64,000 nucleotides of DNA. Source: Caulobacter soli (GTDB lineage: Bacteria; Pseudomonadota; Alphaproteobacteria; Caulobacterales; Caulobacteraceae). The translations under genes were made by a program, and so were the position numbers. This document shows positions 27,408 to 36,296 of this stretch, one piece after another. The stretch's first letter is position 1; each line of letters opens with the position of its first letter. Below the pieces are notes generated by a model. The model was not told the origin of the DNA and made no database searches. It worked only from the letters and a program-made list of their open reading frames with translations. Location of the stretch: positions 5,067,501-5,131,500 of the forward strand of contig NZ_CP049199.1 of assembly GCF_011045195.1 (NCBI RefSeq), given 5' to 3'.

Positions 27408-29311
27408 AGCGCCGCCTGGCGCTTCTGGTGGGCCACGTCGTGGAACTGCTGGTACCACAGCTCCAGCGACAGCATTCCCCAGGCGGTGCGCGAGAACGAC
27501 CCCATCGCGGTCATGTTCTTCAGGACCTCGTCACGGCGCACCCAGGGTCGCGTTCCGGCTCGCGCGCTGTTGAAGGTGTCGTGGACGAAGCTCCGCAGTT
27601 CGCCCCCGAACCACTCCTTGAGGGGCACGGGGAAGCCCATCTTGTCGCGCCGGTCCAGCAGCGATGGCGGCAGGCGCTGGCCGAACGCCTGGCGCAGCAG
27701 GTTCTTGGACACGCCGCCCGTCAGCTTGATCGCGGGCGACAGCGAGGCCACGAACTCGACCAGCGGCCGATCCAGGAAGGGCACCCGCGATTCCAGGCCG
27801 TGCGCCATGCCCATGCGATCCTCGACCTGCAGCAGGGCCGGCAGGAGGAAGCGCATGTCGAAGCGCATCATCTTGTCGAAATAGGCCCGTTCGCCCACGC
27901 CCGCTTCATTGAACACACTGGTGAACCGCTCGGCCACCGAGGCCATGGGCAGGTCTTCCAGCTCGACCTCGCCGGCCATGTCGACCGTGCGGTTGATCAG
28001 GCGCAGGTAGCGTTCGTCGAACGGCCCGAACAGGCCCGAGGACCAGGTCGATTTGATCAGCGGCTGATACTCCCGCAGCGACGACAGCTGCGGCAGGATC
28101 GAGGCCAGCGGGAGATCTCGCAGGCCCGGATCGTCCTCGCCCTGGATCGCCGCCCGCAGACCCTGCTCGAGATAGCCGACCATGTACCGCGAGTAGCCGC
28201 CGAAAATCTCATCGCCGCCCTGGCCGCCCAGCACCACCTTCACATGCTCGCCCGCCAGCTTGGACACCATGTATTGCGGAAACGAGCCAGGGCCCGCCAC
28301 CGGCTGGTCCAGGTGGTAGATCACCTTGGGCATCGACTCGATGAAGTCCGAGGCGGTGATGTCGATCTCGTGCAGGCGGCCCGACGCCGAAGCGGCCGCT
28401 TCACGCGCGTAGCCGCTCTCGTCGTAGCCCGGAAATTCCGTGAACTTGCCGTGGAAGAAGTCGCGGTTCTCGTGATTCCCCTCCGCGGCCATGATCGCGA
28501 TGAGGCTGGAATCGACGCCGCCAGACAAATAGGCGCCCACCGGCACGTCGCTGCGCAGGTGCAGGGCCAGCGACTCCTCGACCAGGGCCTCGAGACGCTC
28601 GACGGCCTCGGCCTGGGAGATGTCGCGATAGGCGTATTCGGGCCGCCAGTAGGCGCGCGTCCTGACGTGTCCGTTCTCGATGACCATGGTGTGGCCCGCG
28701 GGAAGCTGACAGACCCCGGCGAACAGGGTGCGCTCGCTCAGGGGAATCTGCAGCGCCACGTATTCGGCGAAGGCTTCGGGATCGGTCTCGACGTCGGGCA
28801 GGAACGGCAGCAGCGTCTTGGCTTCCGACGAGAACATCAAGAGCCGGCCGACCTGGGCGTAATAGAGCGGCTTGATGCCGAACGGGTCGCGCGCCAGGGT
28901 CAGTCGCCGCTCACGCGGCCGCCACAAACCGTAGGCGAACATGCCCCTGAAGCGCTCGACCGCCTCGTCGCCATGGCGAGCATGGGCGGCCAGGATCACT
29001 TCGGTGTCGGTGGCGCTGCGGAAGGTCCAGCGATAGGACAGCGCCGCCCGCAGTTCCACGAAATTGTAGACCTCGCCGTTGTGCACCAGCACCGACTCGT
29101 CCTGGCCCACCATCGGCTGCGCGCCGCGGTCGCTCAGGTCGACAATCGCCAGGCGACGGTGCGCCAATCCCACGGATTCATCGGGCGACACCCAGACACT
29201 GTGGCCGTCGGGGCCACGGTGCGCCTGGATGTCGTTCATCATCCTCAGCCTGCGGGCGAGTTGGGGGATGCGCTCACCATCGAGGTGGATCATGCCCGCT
29301 ATGCCGCACAT
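27392..29311 (-). CDS. asnB: AsnB-type glutamine amidotransferase (asparagine synthase-like), copy 1
   Basis: A 639-residue protein with an N-terminal class II glutaminase and a C-terminal ATP-dependent synthetase. The catalytic Cys2 follows the start Met in M-C-G-I-A-G, which fixes the start at 29311. RGPDGHSVW, NGEVYNF and the PP-loop motif Y-L-S-G-G-V-D-S-S are visible. Such proteins make asparagine, but in glycan loci relatives such as WbpS amidate uronic acids. Its place between WbpI- and WbpB-like genes supports a sugar-amidation role. This is inference. It is divergent from the WbpB-like gene. Confidence 0.85.
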   Translation of the reverse strand: MCGIAGMIHLDGERIPQLARRLRMMNDIQAHRGPDGHSVWVSPDESVGLAHRRLAIVDLSDRGAQPMVGQDESVLVHNGEVYNFVELRAALSYRWTFRSATDTEVILAAHARHGDEAVERFRGMFAYGLWRPRERRLTLARDPFGIKPLYYAQVGRLLMFSSEAKTLLPFLPDVETDPEAFAEYVALQIPLSERTLFAGVCQLPAGHTMVIENGHVRTRAYWRPEYAYRDISQAEAVERLEALVEESLALHLRSDVPVGAYLSGGVDSSLIAIMAAEGNHENRDFFHGKFTEFPGYDESGYAREAAASASGRLHEIDITASDFIESMPKVIYHLDQPVAGPGSFPQYMVSKLAGEHVKVVLGGQGGDEIFGGYSRYMVGYLEQGLRAAIQGEDDPGLRDLPLASILPQLSSLREYQPLIKSTWSSGLFGPFDERYLRLINRTVDMAGEVELEDLPMASVAERFTSVFNEAGVGERAYFDKMMRFDMRFLLPALLQVEDRMGMAHGLESRVPFLDRPLVEFVASLSPAIKLTGGVSKNLLRQAFGQRLPPSLLDRRDKMGFPVPLKEWFGGELRSFVHDTFNSARAGTRPWVRRDEVLKNMTAMGSFSRTAWGMLSLELWYQQFHDVAHQKRQAALALAG

Positions 29312-29493
29312 ATTGATCTCCGAAGCCCTGGCGCTGTTCGCGACCGCTCTACTATCCCGGCCTTTCCCAGTTTCCAACCTCGTGGCGCCGTGACGCTTCG
29401 GCCCGATCGCACGCGCCAGGATCGTCGTAATCTCGTTGCTTTACTACCCAATAGCGAAGCGCTATGCCCGGTCCTCCATTTGGAGGCGCCATT

Positions 29494-30474
29494 TTGGCTG
29501 GTCGTATAGCCGTCGTCGGTTGCGGGTACTGGGGCAAGAACCTCGTTCGAAATTTCGCGGAACTGGGAGCCCTGGGCGCGGTGGTCGATCCACGGCCTGA
29601 GGTTGCGCAGGCCCTGGCGACCACGCACGGCGTCCGCGCTCTCTCGCTGGAAGCGTGCCTTGCCGATCCCACGATCGAGGGCGTCGCGGTCGCCGCCCCC
29701 GCCGAACTCCACGCCGAGGTGTGCATCGCCGCCTCGAACGCCGGCAAGCATGTCTTCGTCGAGAAGCCCATCGCCCTGACCGTCGAAGACGCCGAACGGA
29801 TGAAGGCCGCCGCCGAAGCGAACGGCAAAGCGCTGATGGTCGGCCATCTGCTGCGCTATCATCCCGCCTTCGAAACCCTGGCCGACATGGTGCGCGACGG
29901 CGCGATCGGCGCGGTGCGCTACGCCTATTCCGACCGCCTCAGCCTCGGAAAATTCCGGGTCGAGGAAGATGTCTGCTGGAGCTTCGCGCCCCACGACCTG
30001 TCGATGCTGCTGACGTTGATGGACGCCGATCCCGTCTCCGTGACCGCCACGGGCGTCGACATCGTCACGCCTGGCGTCGACGACATGAGCCGCATCGAGA
30101 TGGCCTTCCCGGGCGGCGCTCGCGCCCATGTCTTCACCGCCTGGCTGCACCCGTTCAAGCGCCACCTGCTCACCGTCGTCGGCGAGACGGGGATGCTGGT
30201 GTTCGAGGATTCGGCCGCCGGTCCCGAGAAGCTGCGGCTGTATCGCCACGGGATCAAGCGTGGCGACGGCGCTCCCGAGCCCGTGAAAGCCGAGGCTGAA
30301 TACGTGCCCTATCCGTCCGAGGAACCGCTGAAGCGCGAATGCCAGCACTTCCTCGACGTGGTCGAAGGACGGGAAGCCACGCCGCGCACCTCGGCGGACG
30401 AAGGCATCCGCGTGCTCAAGGTTCTCACCGCCGCGAGCGCCTCGGCCCGTCGCGCCTCGACCCAAAACGCCTAA
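29494..30474 (+). CDS. Gfo/Idh/MocA dehydrogenase, WbpB-like
   Basis: A 326-residue NAD(P)-dependent oxidoreductase. The Rossmann motif is VVGCGYWGKNLVRNF near the N-terminus and the EKPIALT motif is near residue 88. LLRYHPAF and the SFAPHDLSMLL His region are in order. WbpB/WlbA enzymes oxidise C3 of UDP-GlcNAc-uronate to the 3-keto sugar used by WbpE. The start is a TTG at 29494, which has GGAGG seven bases upstream; the in-frame ATG at 29464 lies before that site. It is first of a likely three-gene operon with the WbpE- and WbpA-like genes. Confidence 0.87.
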   Translation: MAGRIAVVGCGYWGKNLVRNFAELGALGAVVDPRPEVAQALATTHGVRALSLEACLADPTIEGVAVAAPAELHAEVCIAASNAGKHVFVEKPIALTVEDAERMKAAAEANGKALMVGHLLRYHPAFETLADMVRDGAIGAVRYAYSDRLSLGKFRVEEDVCWSFAPHDLSMLLTLMDADPVSVTATGVDIVTPGVDDMSRIEMAFPGGARAHVFTAWLHPFKRHLLTVVGETGMLVFEDSAAGPEKLRLYRHGIKRGDGAPEPVKAEAEYVPYPSEEPLKRECQHFLDVVEGREATPRTSADEGIRVLKVLTAASASARRASTQNA

Positions 30475-30501
30475 CCCGTCTATCGACGCCGGAGCCTTGT
30501 G

Positions 30502-31680
30502 ATGTCCGCCCCTAAAACGCTCGCCTTCATCGATCTCCTAGCCCAGCGCCGCCGCCTGGGCGAGCGGATCGACAAGGCCGTCATGTCCGCCGTTGACGCC
30601 GGCCAGTGGATCATGGGGCCGCAGGTGCGCGAGTTCGAAAAGCGCCTGGCCGAGTTCGGCGGCGCCAAGTTCGCCCTGTCCTGCGCCAACGGCACCGACG
30701 CCCTGGCCCTCCCGCTGATGGCCTGGGACATCGGACCGGGCGACGCGGTGTTCTGCCCGTCCTTCACCTTCGCCGCCACGGCCGAAGTCGTGCCGTGGGT
30801 CGGCGCTTCGCCGGTGTTCGTCGACATCCTGCCCGACACCTTCAACATGAATCCGGCCGACCTCGAGGCCGCGATCGCCAAGACCAAGGCCGACGGCAAG
30901 CTGACCCCCAAGGTGGTGATCGCCGTCGACCTGTTCGGCCAGCCCGCCGACTATCCGGCCATCAAGGCCATCTGCGACCGCGAAGGCCTGAAGCTGATCG
31001 CCGACAGCGCCCAGGGCTTCGGCTGCACGCTGGACGGCAAGCACCCGCTGCACTGGGCCGACGTGGCCACCACCAGCTTCTTCCCGGCCAAGCCCCTGGG
31101 CTGCTACGGCGACGGCGGGGCCGTGCTGACCAACGACGCCGGCCTCGTGGAGCTGATGGATTCGCTGCGCGTGCACGGCAAGGCCACGCAGCGCGACGTC
31201 GAGGGTCGCTCCTTCGCCCACGATCCGAAGTACCTGAACATGCGGGTCGGCATGAACAGCCGCCTCGACACCATCCAGGCGGCCATCCTGCTGGAGAAGC
31301 TGGACGTCTACGCCTGGGAGATCGACCGCCGCAACGAGGTCGCCGATCGCTACGCCCAACAGCTGTCGGACGTCGCGCGCACCCCCGCGGTGATCGAGGG
31401 CGGCCGCTCGACCTGGGCGCAATACACCATCGAGGTCGAGGACCGCGACGGCCTGGCCCAGGCCTTGAAGGCCGTGGGCGTGCCGACGGCGGCCTACTAT
31501 CCGATCCCGCTGCACATGCAGCCGGCCTATGACAGCCACCCCCTGAGCCCTTCGGGCCTTCCCGTGACCCTGGACAAAGCCAAGCGGGTCATCAGCCTGC
31601 CGATGCACCCCGACCTGAACGTCGAGGACCAGGACTACATCATCCAGAGCGTGCGAAACGCGATTGGCGCCAACGCATGA
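30502..31680 (+). CDS. DegT/DnrJ/EryC1 sugar aminotransferase, WbpE-like (locus copy)
   Basis: A 392-residue PLP-dependent aminotransferase. The PLP lysine is K197 in TTSFFPAKPLGCYGD. It would aminate the 3-keto sugar made by the WbpB-like enzyme, using glutamate. Its middle third is almost the same, at DNA level too, as the orphan gene at 4847-6007. GGAG seven bases before ATG 30502 supports the start. Its stop overlaps the start of the WbpA-like gene (ATGA), so the two are translationally coupled. Confidence 0.92.
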   Translation: MSAPKTLAFIDLLAQRRRLGERIDKAVMSAVDAGQWIMGPQVREFEKRLAEFGGAKFALSCANGTDALALPLMAWDIGPGDAVFCPSFTFAATAEVVPWVGASPVFVDILPDTFNMNPADLEAAIAKTKADGKLTPKVVIAVDLFGQPADYPAIKAICDREGLKLIADSAQGFGCTLDGKHPLHWADVATTSFFPAKPLGCYGDGGAVLTNDAGLVELMDSLRVHGKATQRDVEGRSFAHDPKYLNMRVGMNSRLDTIQAAILLEKLDVYAWEIDRRNEVADRYAQQLSDVARTPAVIEGGRSTWAQYTIEVEDRDGLAQALKAVGVPTAAYYPIPLHMQPAYDSHPLSPSGLPVTLDKAKRVISLPMHPDLNVEDQDYIIQSVRNAIGANA

Positions 31681-33056
31681 AACTCGACGCTTTCTCCAGG
31701 CACGACACGGACGCGGCCTTCGAGGCCCTGGCTGTTGATTGGGTGCGGCGGGCCGACGCCCGCGAAATCACCGTGGGCATCATGGGCCTGGGCTATGTGG
31801 GTCTTCCGCTGGCCCGCGCCTATGTCGAGAAGAACGTCCGGGTGATCGGCTACGACATCGACGAGGGTCGGGTCGCTCAGCTCAACGCCGGCGAGTCCTA
31901 TTTCGCGCACATTGGCGATCCCATCGTCTCGAACATGCGCGCCAGCGGGCTGTTCGAAGCGACGACCGCGGTCGAGCGGCTGGCCGAGGCCGACGCCATC
32001 CTGCTGTGCGTGCCCACGCCCCTGGACATCCACCGCGAACCGGACCTGTCCTTCGTGCGGGACACGACCAACGCGATCGGCAAGGTCCTGCGACGCGGCC
32101 AGCTGGTCGTGCTGGAATCCACCACCTATCCCGGCACCAGCTCGGAGGTGATGATCCCGCTCCTCGAGGCCGCCTCCGGCCTGAAGGTCGGACGCGACTT
32201 CGCCGTGGCCTACAGCCCCGAGCGCGAAGACCCCGGCAACCCGCACTTCGACACCACCACCATCCCCAAGGTGGTCGGCGCCGACACGGACGCCGAGCGC
32301 GACATCGCCGTGGCCCTCTACCGCCTGATCACGACTCCGGTGCCCGTCTCCAGCCTGCGCGCCGCCGAGGCCGTCAAGCTGACCGAGAACATCTATCGCC
32401 TGGTCAACATCGCCCTGGTCAATGAACTGAAGGGCGTGTTCCGGAGCATGGGGATCGACGTCTGGGAGGTCATCGACGCGGCCAAGACCAAGCCGTTCGG
32501 CTTCCATGCCTTCTATCCGGGTCCCGGCCTGGGCGGGCATTGCATCCCCATCGATCCGTTCTACCTGACCTGGAAGGCCCGCGCCTTCGGCCTGTCGACC
32601 CGCTTCATCGAACTGGCCGGCGACGTCACCAACCAGCTGCCGCGCAACGTGATCGAGGCCGTGGCCGAGGCGCTCAGCGACCGGCTGTCCATCGCCATCA
32701 ACGGCGCCAAGATCCTGGTGGTGGGCCTGGCCTACAAGAAGAACATCGACGACATGCGCGAAAGCCCGTCGCTGATCCTGATCGATCTGCTGCAGGCCCG
32801 AGGCGCCAAGGTGTCGTATCACGACCCCTACCTGCCCTCGATCCCGCCCACGCGCGAGCATCCGGAACTGGCGGGCTGGGAATCCACGCCGCTGACGCCG
32901 GAAAGCCTGGCTCAGTTCGACTGCGCCCTGATCTCCACCGATCACGACAACATCGACTACGAACTGCTGCTTGAGCATCTGCCGCTGGTGGTCGACACGC
33001 GCAACGCCGTGGCGCGGCACGTCGCGAAACCCAGCGACAAGGTCGTGCGCGCCTAG
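31677..33056 (+). CDS. UDP-N-acetylglucosamine 6-dehydrogenase, WbpA-like
   Basis: A 459-residue UDP-sugar dehydrogenase that oxidises the C6 hydroxyl of UDP-GlcNAc to a carboxylate with two NAD+. The Rossmann motif GIMGLGYVGLPLARAYVEKNV is near residue 35. The catalytic Cys is C289 in PGPGLGGHCIPIDPFYL. YSPEREDPGNP and GLAYKKNIDDMRESPSL mark the WbpA/WecC group over the UDP-glucose dehydrogenases. It starts within the stop of the aminotransferase gene. It provides the first step of the diacetamido-uronic acid pathway. Confidence 0.92.
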   Translation: MKLDAFSRHDTDAAFEALAVDWVRRADAREITVGIMGLGYVGLPLARAYVEKNVRVIGYDIDEGRVAQLNAGESYFAHIGDPIVSNMRASGLFEATTAVERLAEADAILLCVPTPLDIHREPDLSFVRDTTNAIGKVLRRGQLVVLESTTYPGTSSEVMIPLLEAASGLKVGRDFAVAYSPEREDPGNPHFDTTTIPKVVGADTDAERDIAVALYRLITTPVPVSSLRAAEAVKLTENIYRLVNIALVNELKGVFRSMGIDVWEVIDAAKTKPFGFHAFYPGPGLGGHCIPIDPFYLTWKARAFGLSTRFIELAGDVTNQLPRNVIEAVAEALSDRLSIAINGAKILVVGLAYKKNIDDMRESPSLILIDLLQARGAKVSYHDPYLPSIPPTREHPELAGWESTPLTPESLAQFDCALISTDHDNIDYELLLEHLPLVVDTRNAVARHVAKPSDKVVRA

Positions 33057-33078
33057 AACGACGTTCAGCCGCCTCTCA

Positions 33079-33113
33079 CGTTTCCCAGGCCCGGTCGCCG
33101 GACCTGGGAAACG
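33079..33113. terminator. Hairpin between convergent genes wbpA-like and glycosyltransferase
   Basis: A 16-base inverted repeat with one mismatch and a short loop (33079-33094 with 33098-33113) fills the gap between two convergent stop codons. Its foot contains TTT on either strand but no T run follows. It is placed to end transcription from both sides. Confidence 0.55.
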
Positions 33114-34331
33114 CTAGAGCGCCGTCAGACGGGCGACCTCGGCGACGAAAGCGGCGGCGTTCGCTTGCCAACTGTGCGCGGCGGTGAAACGCGCGGCTCC
33201 AGCCCGGGCCAGGGCCATGTCGTCCTCGGTCAACGCCGCCACGCGCGCCGACAGGACATCCGGCGCCGCGCCCGAGGGCGTCAGGAACGCCACGCCGTAG
33301 GGCTGGGCCAACCGCCGGATTTCCGGCAAGTCGGTCGCCAGCATCGGCACGCCGGCGGCGGGATATTCCCAGAGCTTGTTTGGCGTGCAATGGCGCTGGT
33401 TGAGGCTGAGATCCTCGTAGAGCAAGGCGCCCAGCGCCGCCCCCGCCGTCCACGACGGCAGCTCGGCGAACGGCGCCGGCGGAACGAAGCGCACCCGGTC
33501 CGGATCGGCTTGTTCGCGCAGGCGCGCCTCCAGTCGACCCGACCCCATCAACACCAGCGCCCAGCCGGCCGGCAGGCCCGCCCCCGCCTCGACCAGGGCT
33601 TCCAGTCCGCGCATCGGCGCCAGACCGCCTTGGAAGAGCAGGATCCGCACATCGTCGGCCAGGCCCGCGGCCCGGTGCAGGCGGCCGTCATAGACCGGCG
33701 GCGTCGCCTGGTCGGCGGCGTTGTGAACCAGGACCGCGCGCGGGAAATCCGGCCGCCGCTCGGCATACAGCCCCGCGATCCCGGCGTTGACGGTGACGAA
33801 GCCGTCCAGCGCCGGCGCCGCGCCGGCCTCGATCCGGCGCACCCATGCCGCGCGGGCCGGGTCGCCCTGCACCTCCTCTTCATGGAATTCGTGCGCGTCG
33901 TAGATCAGGCGAGCCCCACTTAGAGTCTTGGCCCGCGCGGCCGCCGGCAGGGTTTCGGGATCCGAGCAGACGATCACGTCCGGCCGCCAGGCCGCCACGG
34001 CGTCGGCGGCGGCCCGGATCTGGGCGCGGTACTCGAACCATTGCGCCGCCGTCCGGCGAGCGTCCGACCAGCGGGCGCCACGCGCCAACGCCGCCGCGAA
34101 CACGCCGCCCGAGAGCAGTCGGCCGCTTCGCCGGGCCCGCCAGTCCGGCGTCGTCACATCCGGCGCGGAACGGTCGTGGTCGACCATCGCGAAGCTGGCG
34201 ACCTGAGCCCCCGCGGCCGCCAAGGCGGCCCTCTGCTTCAGCAGGCGCCCATCGCCGCGATCGAAGATCCGCGCGAAGAGGGCGACCTTGCGGCCGGTGA
34301 GATCGGAAGGGAGATCGGAAGCTTGCGACAT
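33114..34331 (-). CDS. Glycosyltransferase, GT4 family
   Basis: A 405-residue GT-B glycosyltransferase. The N-terminal half shows ALFARIFDRGDGRLLKQRAALAAAG, VIVCSDPETLPAA and LIYDAHEFHEEE. The C-terminal half shows LLFQGGLAPMRGLEALVEAG and the donor-site segment RHCTPNKLWEYPAAGVPML, close to that of the glycosyltransferase at 20231. It is very Ala/Arg-rich. No membrane helix is seen. It is divergent from the second asnB with 84 bases between starts. Sugar specificity is unknown. Confidence 0.83.
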   Translation of the reverse strand: MSQASDLPSDLTGRKVALFARIFDRGDGRLLKQRAALAAAGAQVASFAMVDHDRSAPDVTTPDWRARRSGRLLSGGVFAAALARGARWSDARRTAAQWFEYRAQIRAAADAVAAWRPDVIVCSDPETLPAAARAKTLSGARLIYDAHEFHEEEVQGDPARAAWVRRIEAGAAPALDGFVTVNAGIAGLYAERRPDFPRAVLVHNAADQATPPVYDGRLHRAAGLADDVRILLFQGGLAPMRGLEALVEAGAGLPAGWALVLMGSGRLEARLREQADPDRVRFVPPAPFAELPSWTAGAALGALLYEDLSLNQRHCTPNKLWEYPAAGVPMLATDLPEIRRLAQPYGVAFLTPSGAAPDVLSARVAALTEDDMALARAGAARFTAAHSWQANAAAFVAEVARLTAL

Positions 34332-34415
34332 GGCCCTATATACCCTAGGCCTCGCCGCGACCGCGCGCCGAATTTACGACGATAACGACCGCGCGCCAGA
34401 CGGAGTCGAAGGGTC

Positions 34416-36296
34416 ATGTGCGGCATCTGGGCGTCGATCGGCGTTCGCAGGGACGAGCGAATGCTGTCGACGATCTGGCGGCGCGGCCCCGACGGCGAGG
34501 GCTGGCATGAGCCCGGGGGCGAGGGCGCTCCGGTCGTCCTGGGTTTCCGCCGCCTGGCGATCTACGATCTGACAGCCGCGTCCAACCAGCCGATGTCGCG
34601 GCGCGTATCGGCCGGTGATCCGGGTCTTCACATCGTCTTCAATGGCGCCATCTACAATTTCCGCGCGCTGCGCGAGGAGCTCGAAGCCGCCGGCCACGTC
34701 TTCCACACGCACGGCGACACCGAGGTGCTGCTGGCGGCGTGGGACCACTGGGGCGCCGATTGCCTGGCCCGGCTGGACGGGATGTTCGCCTTCGTCATCC
34801 ACGACGCCCGCCGACGCAAGCTGATCGTCGCCCGCGACCGTTTCGGCGAGAAGCCGATCCTCTGGGCCAAGGTTCGGGTGGGCCAGGACCAGGGGTTCGC
34901 CTTCGCGTCCGACGTCCGCCAGTTGCTGCCCTTCCTGACCGACGGCCGCGCCCTGAACGAGGCCGCGACCGCCGATTTCCTGAATATCGGCGCGGTCGAC
35001 TTTGACGACAGCACCTTCTTCGCCGGCATCCAACGCGTCCCCGCCGGCTGCTGGGCCGAATTCGACCTGGATCCGAACGCCCCGCCGAGCCGCGAAGCGT
35101 TCCGCCCCTGGACCCGTTTCGACGCTGAAGCGGTGGCGGGCGACGATCTGGCCGAGCGGCTGCGCGCGGCCCTCGACGAGGCGGTGGCCTTGCGGTTGGC
35201 CGCCGACGTGCCGGTGGGCAGCTGCCTGTCGGGCGGCCTGGACTCGACCCTGATCGTGGCCCTGGCCCAGCGCCGGCTGGCCGAGCGCGGGGCGATGGGC
35301 ATCCACACCGTCAGCGCCGTCTACGACGAAGACGAGGCGCTTTCGGAACGGCCCTATCTGAACGCGGCCCTGGCCGCCAACGACCACCCCGCGCGGCTGA
35401 TCACGCCGACCGGGGACGACATGCTGGCCAATCTGGACGCGGTGATCGAGGCCCAGGGCGAGCCCTTCGCCCACAGCTCGGTCTGCCTGCAGTGGTTCGT
35501 GTTCCGCAGCGCCCGCGAGGAAGGCCTCAAGGTCATGCTCGACGGCCAGGGCGCTGACGAGCTGTTTGGCGGCTACGACCACATGATCGGCCACCACCTG
35601 GCGGAGCGGCTGGCGGCGCTGGACCCCCTCGGCGCGCTGCGTTCGGCCCGCGCCCACGCCAGCGACGGCGCGACGTTCTCGACCAGCGCCTTGGCCAAGG
35701 GCGCCTTGATCCGCCTCGCGCCGGAGCAGGCATTGCGAGGCTTCGCGCGGGCCCGCGGGCGCTATCCGCCCGCCGACTGGCCCATGCCAGGCCACGAGCC
35801 GGCCTTGGCGCCCGCCCGACCCGGCCATGGCCTGTACGACGCCATGACCCAGGACCTCCTGACCCGCGCGTCGCTGCCCGCCCTGTTGCGCTATGAAGAC
35901 CGCAACGCCATGGCCCACGGCGTGGAAAGCCGCCTGCCCTACCTGGCGCCGCGCGTCGTCGACCTGGCCCTGGGCATGTCGAGCCAGATCAAGATGCGCG
36001 ACGGCTGGACCAAGGACATTCTGCGCCGCGCCGCCCAGGGCCTCATCCCCGACGCCATCACGCGCCGCCGCCGCAAGCTGGGCTTCGTGACGCCGCAGGA
36101 CGGCTGGATGGCCGGCCATTGGCGGCCCTGGGCCCTGGAGCGATTGTCCGAGGCGCGCGCGCGGTTCGATTTCCTGGATTCGGCCGCGCTGGACCGGCTG
36201 GAGGCTCAGGTCGGCCATCGAAGCGAAGCCAACGCGGCCGCCTTCCGCCTGGCCGTGTTCGTCAGCTGGTCGGCGATGTTCGACGCGGGTCGCTGA
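34416..36296 (+). CDS. asnB: AsnB-type glutamine amidotransferase (asparagine synthase-like), copy 2
   Basis: A 626-residue amidotransferase. The mature N-terminal nucleophile is Cys2 (M-C-G-I-W-A). The glutaminase domain shows RRGPDGEGW, FNGAIYNFRALREEL and HTHGDTEVLLAAW. The synthetase PP-loop is SCLSGGLDSTLIVALA. DGQGADELFGGYDH and YEDRNAMAHGVESRLPYLAPRVV complete the active site. It may make asparagine or, like WbpS-type proteins, amidate a sugar acid. It lies between two glycosyltransferase genes and overlaps the second by 35 bases at the 3' ends. Confidence 0.85.
   Translation: MCGIWASIGVRRDERMLSTIWRRGPDGEGWHEPGGEGAPVVLGFRRLAIYDLTAASNQPMSRRVSAGDPGLHIVFNGAIYNFRALREELEAAGHVFHTHGDTEVLLAAWDHWGADCLARLDGMFAFVIHDARRRKLIVARDRFGEKPILWAKVRVGQDQGFAFASDVRQLLPFLTDGRALNEAATADFLNIGAVDFDDSTFFAGIQRVPAGCWAEFDLDPNAPPSREAFRPWTRFDAEAVAGDDLAERLRAALDEAVALRLAADVPVGSCLSGGLDSTLIVALAQRRLAERGAMGIHTVSAVYDEDEALSERPYLNAALAANDHPARLITPTGDDMLANLDAVIEAQGEPFAHSSVCLQWFVFRSAREEGLKVMLDGQGADELFGGYDHMIGHHLAERLAALDPLGALRSARAHASDGATFSTSALAKGALIRLAPEQALRGFARARGRYPPADWPMPGHEPALAPARPGHGLYDAMTQDLLTRASLPALLRYEDRNAMAHGVESRLPYLAPRVVDLALGMSSQIKMRDGWTKDILRRAAQGLIPDAITRRRRKLGFVTPQDGWMAGHWRPWALERLSEARARFDFLDSAALDRLEAQVGHRSEANAAAFRLAVFVSWSAMFDAGR

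Noticed and set aside
27428..29509. Plus-strand open frame of 693 codons over the first asnB
   Set aside because: Antisense to an evident amidotransferase gene with all motifs intact. The antisense product is His/Gln/Arg-rich and has no recognisable domain.
30502..31680. Reading the DegT proteins as GDP-perosamine synthases
   Set aside because: Caulobacter species are known for perosamine, but the neighbours here (WbpA-, WbpB-, WbpD-, WbpI-like) make a 3-amino uronic acid, and no GDP-mannose dehydratase is in the window.
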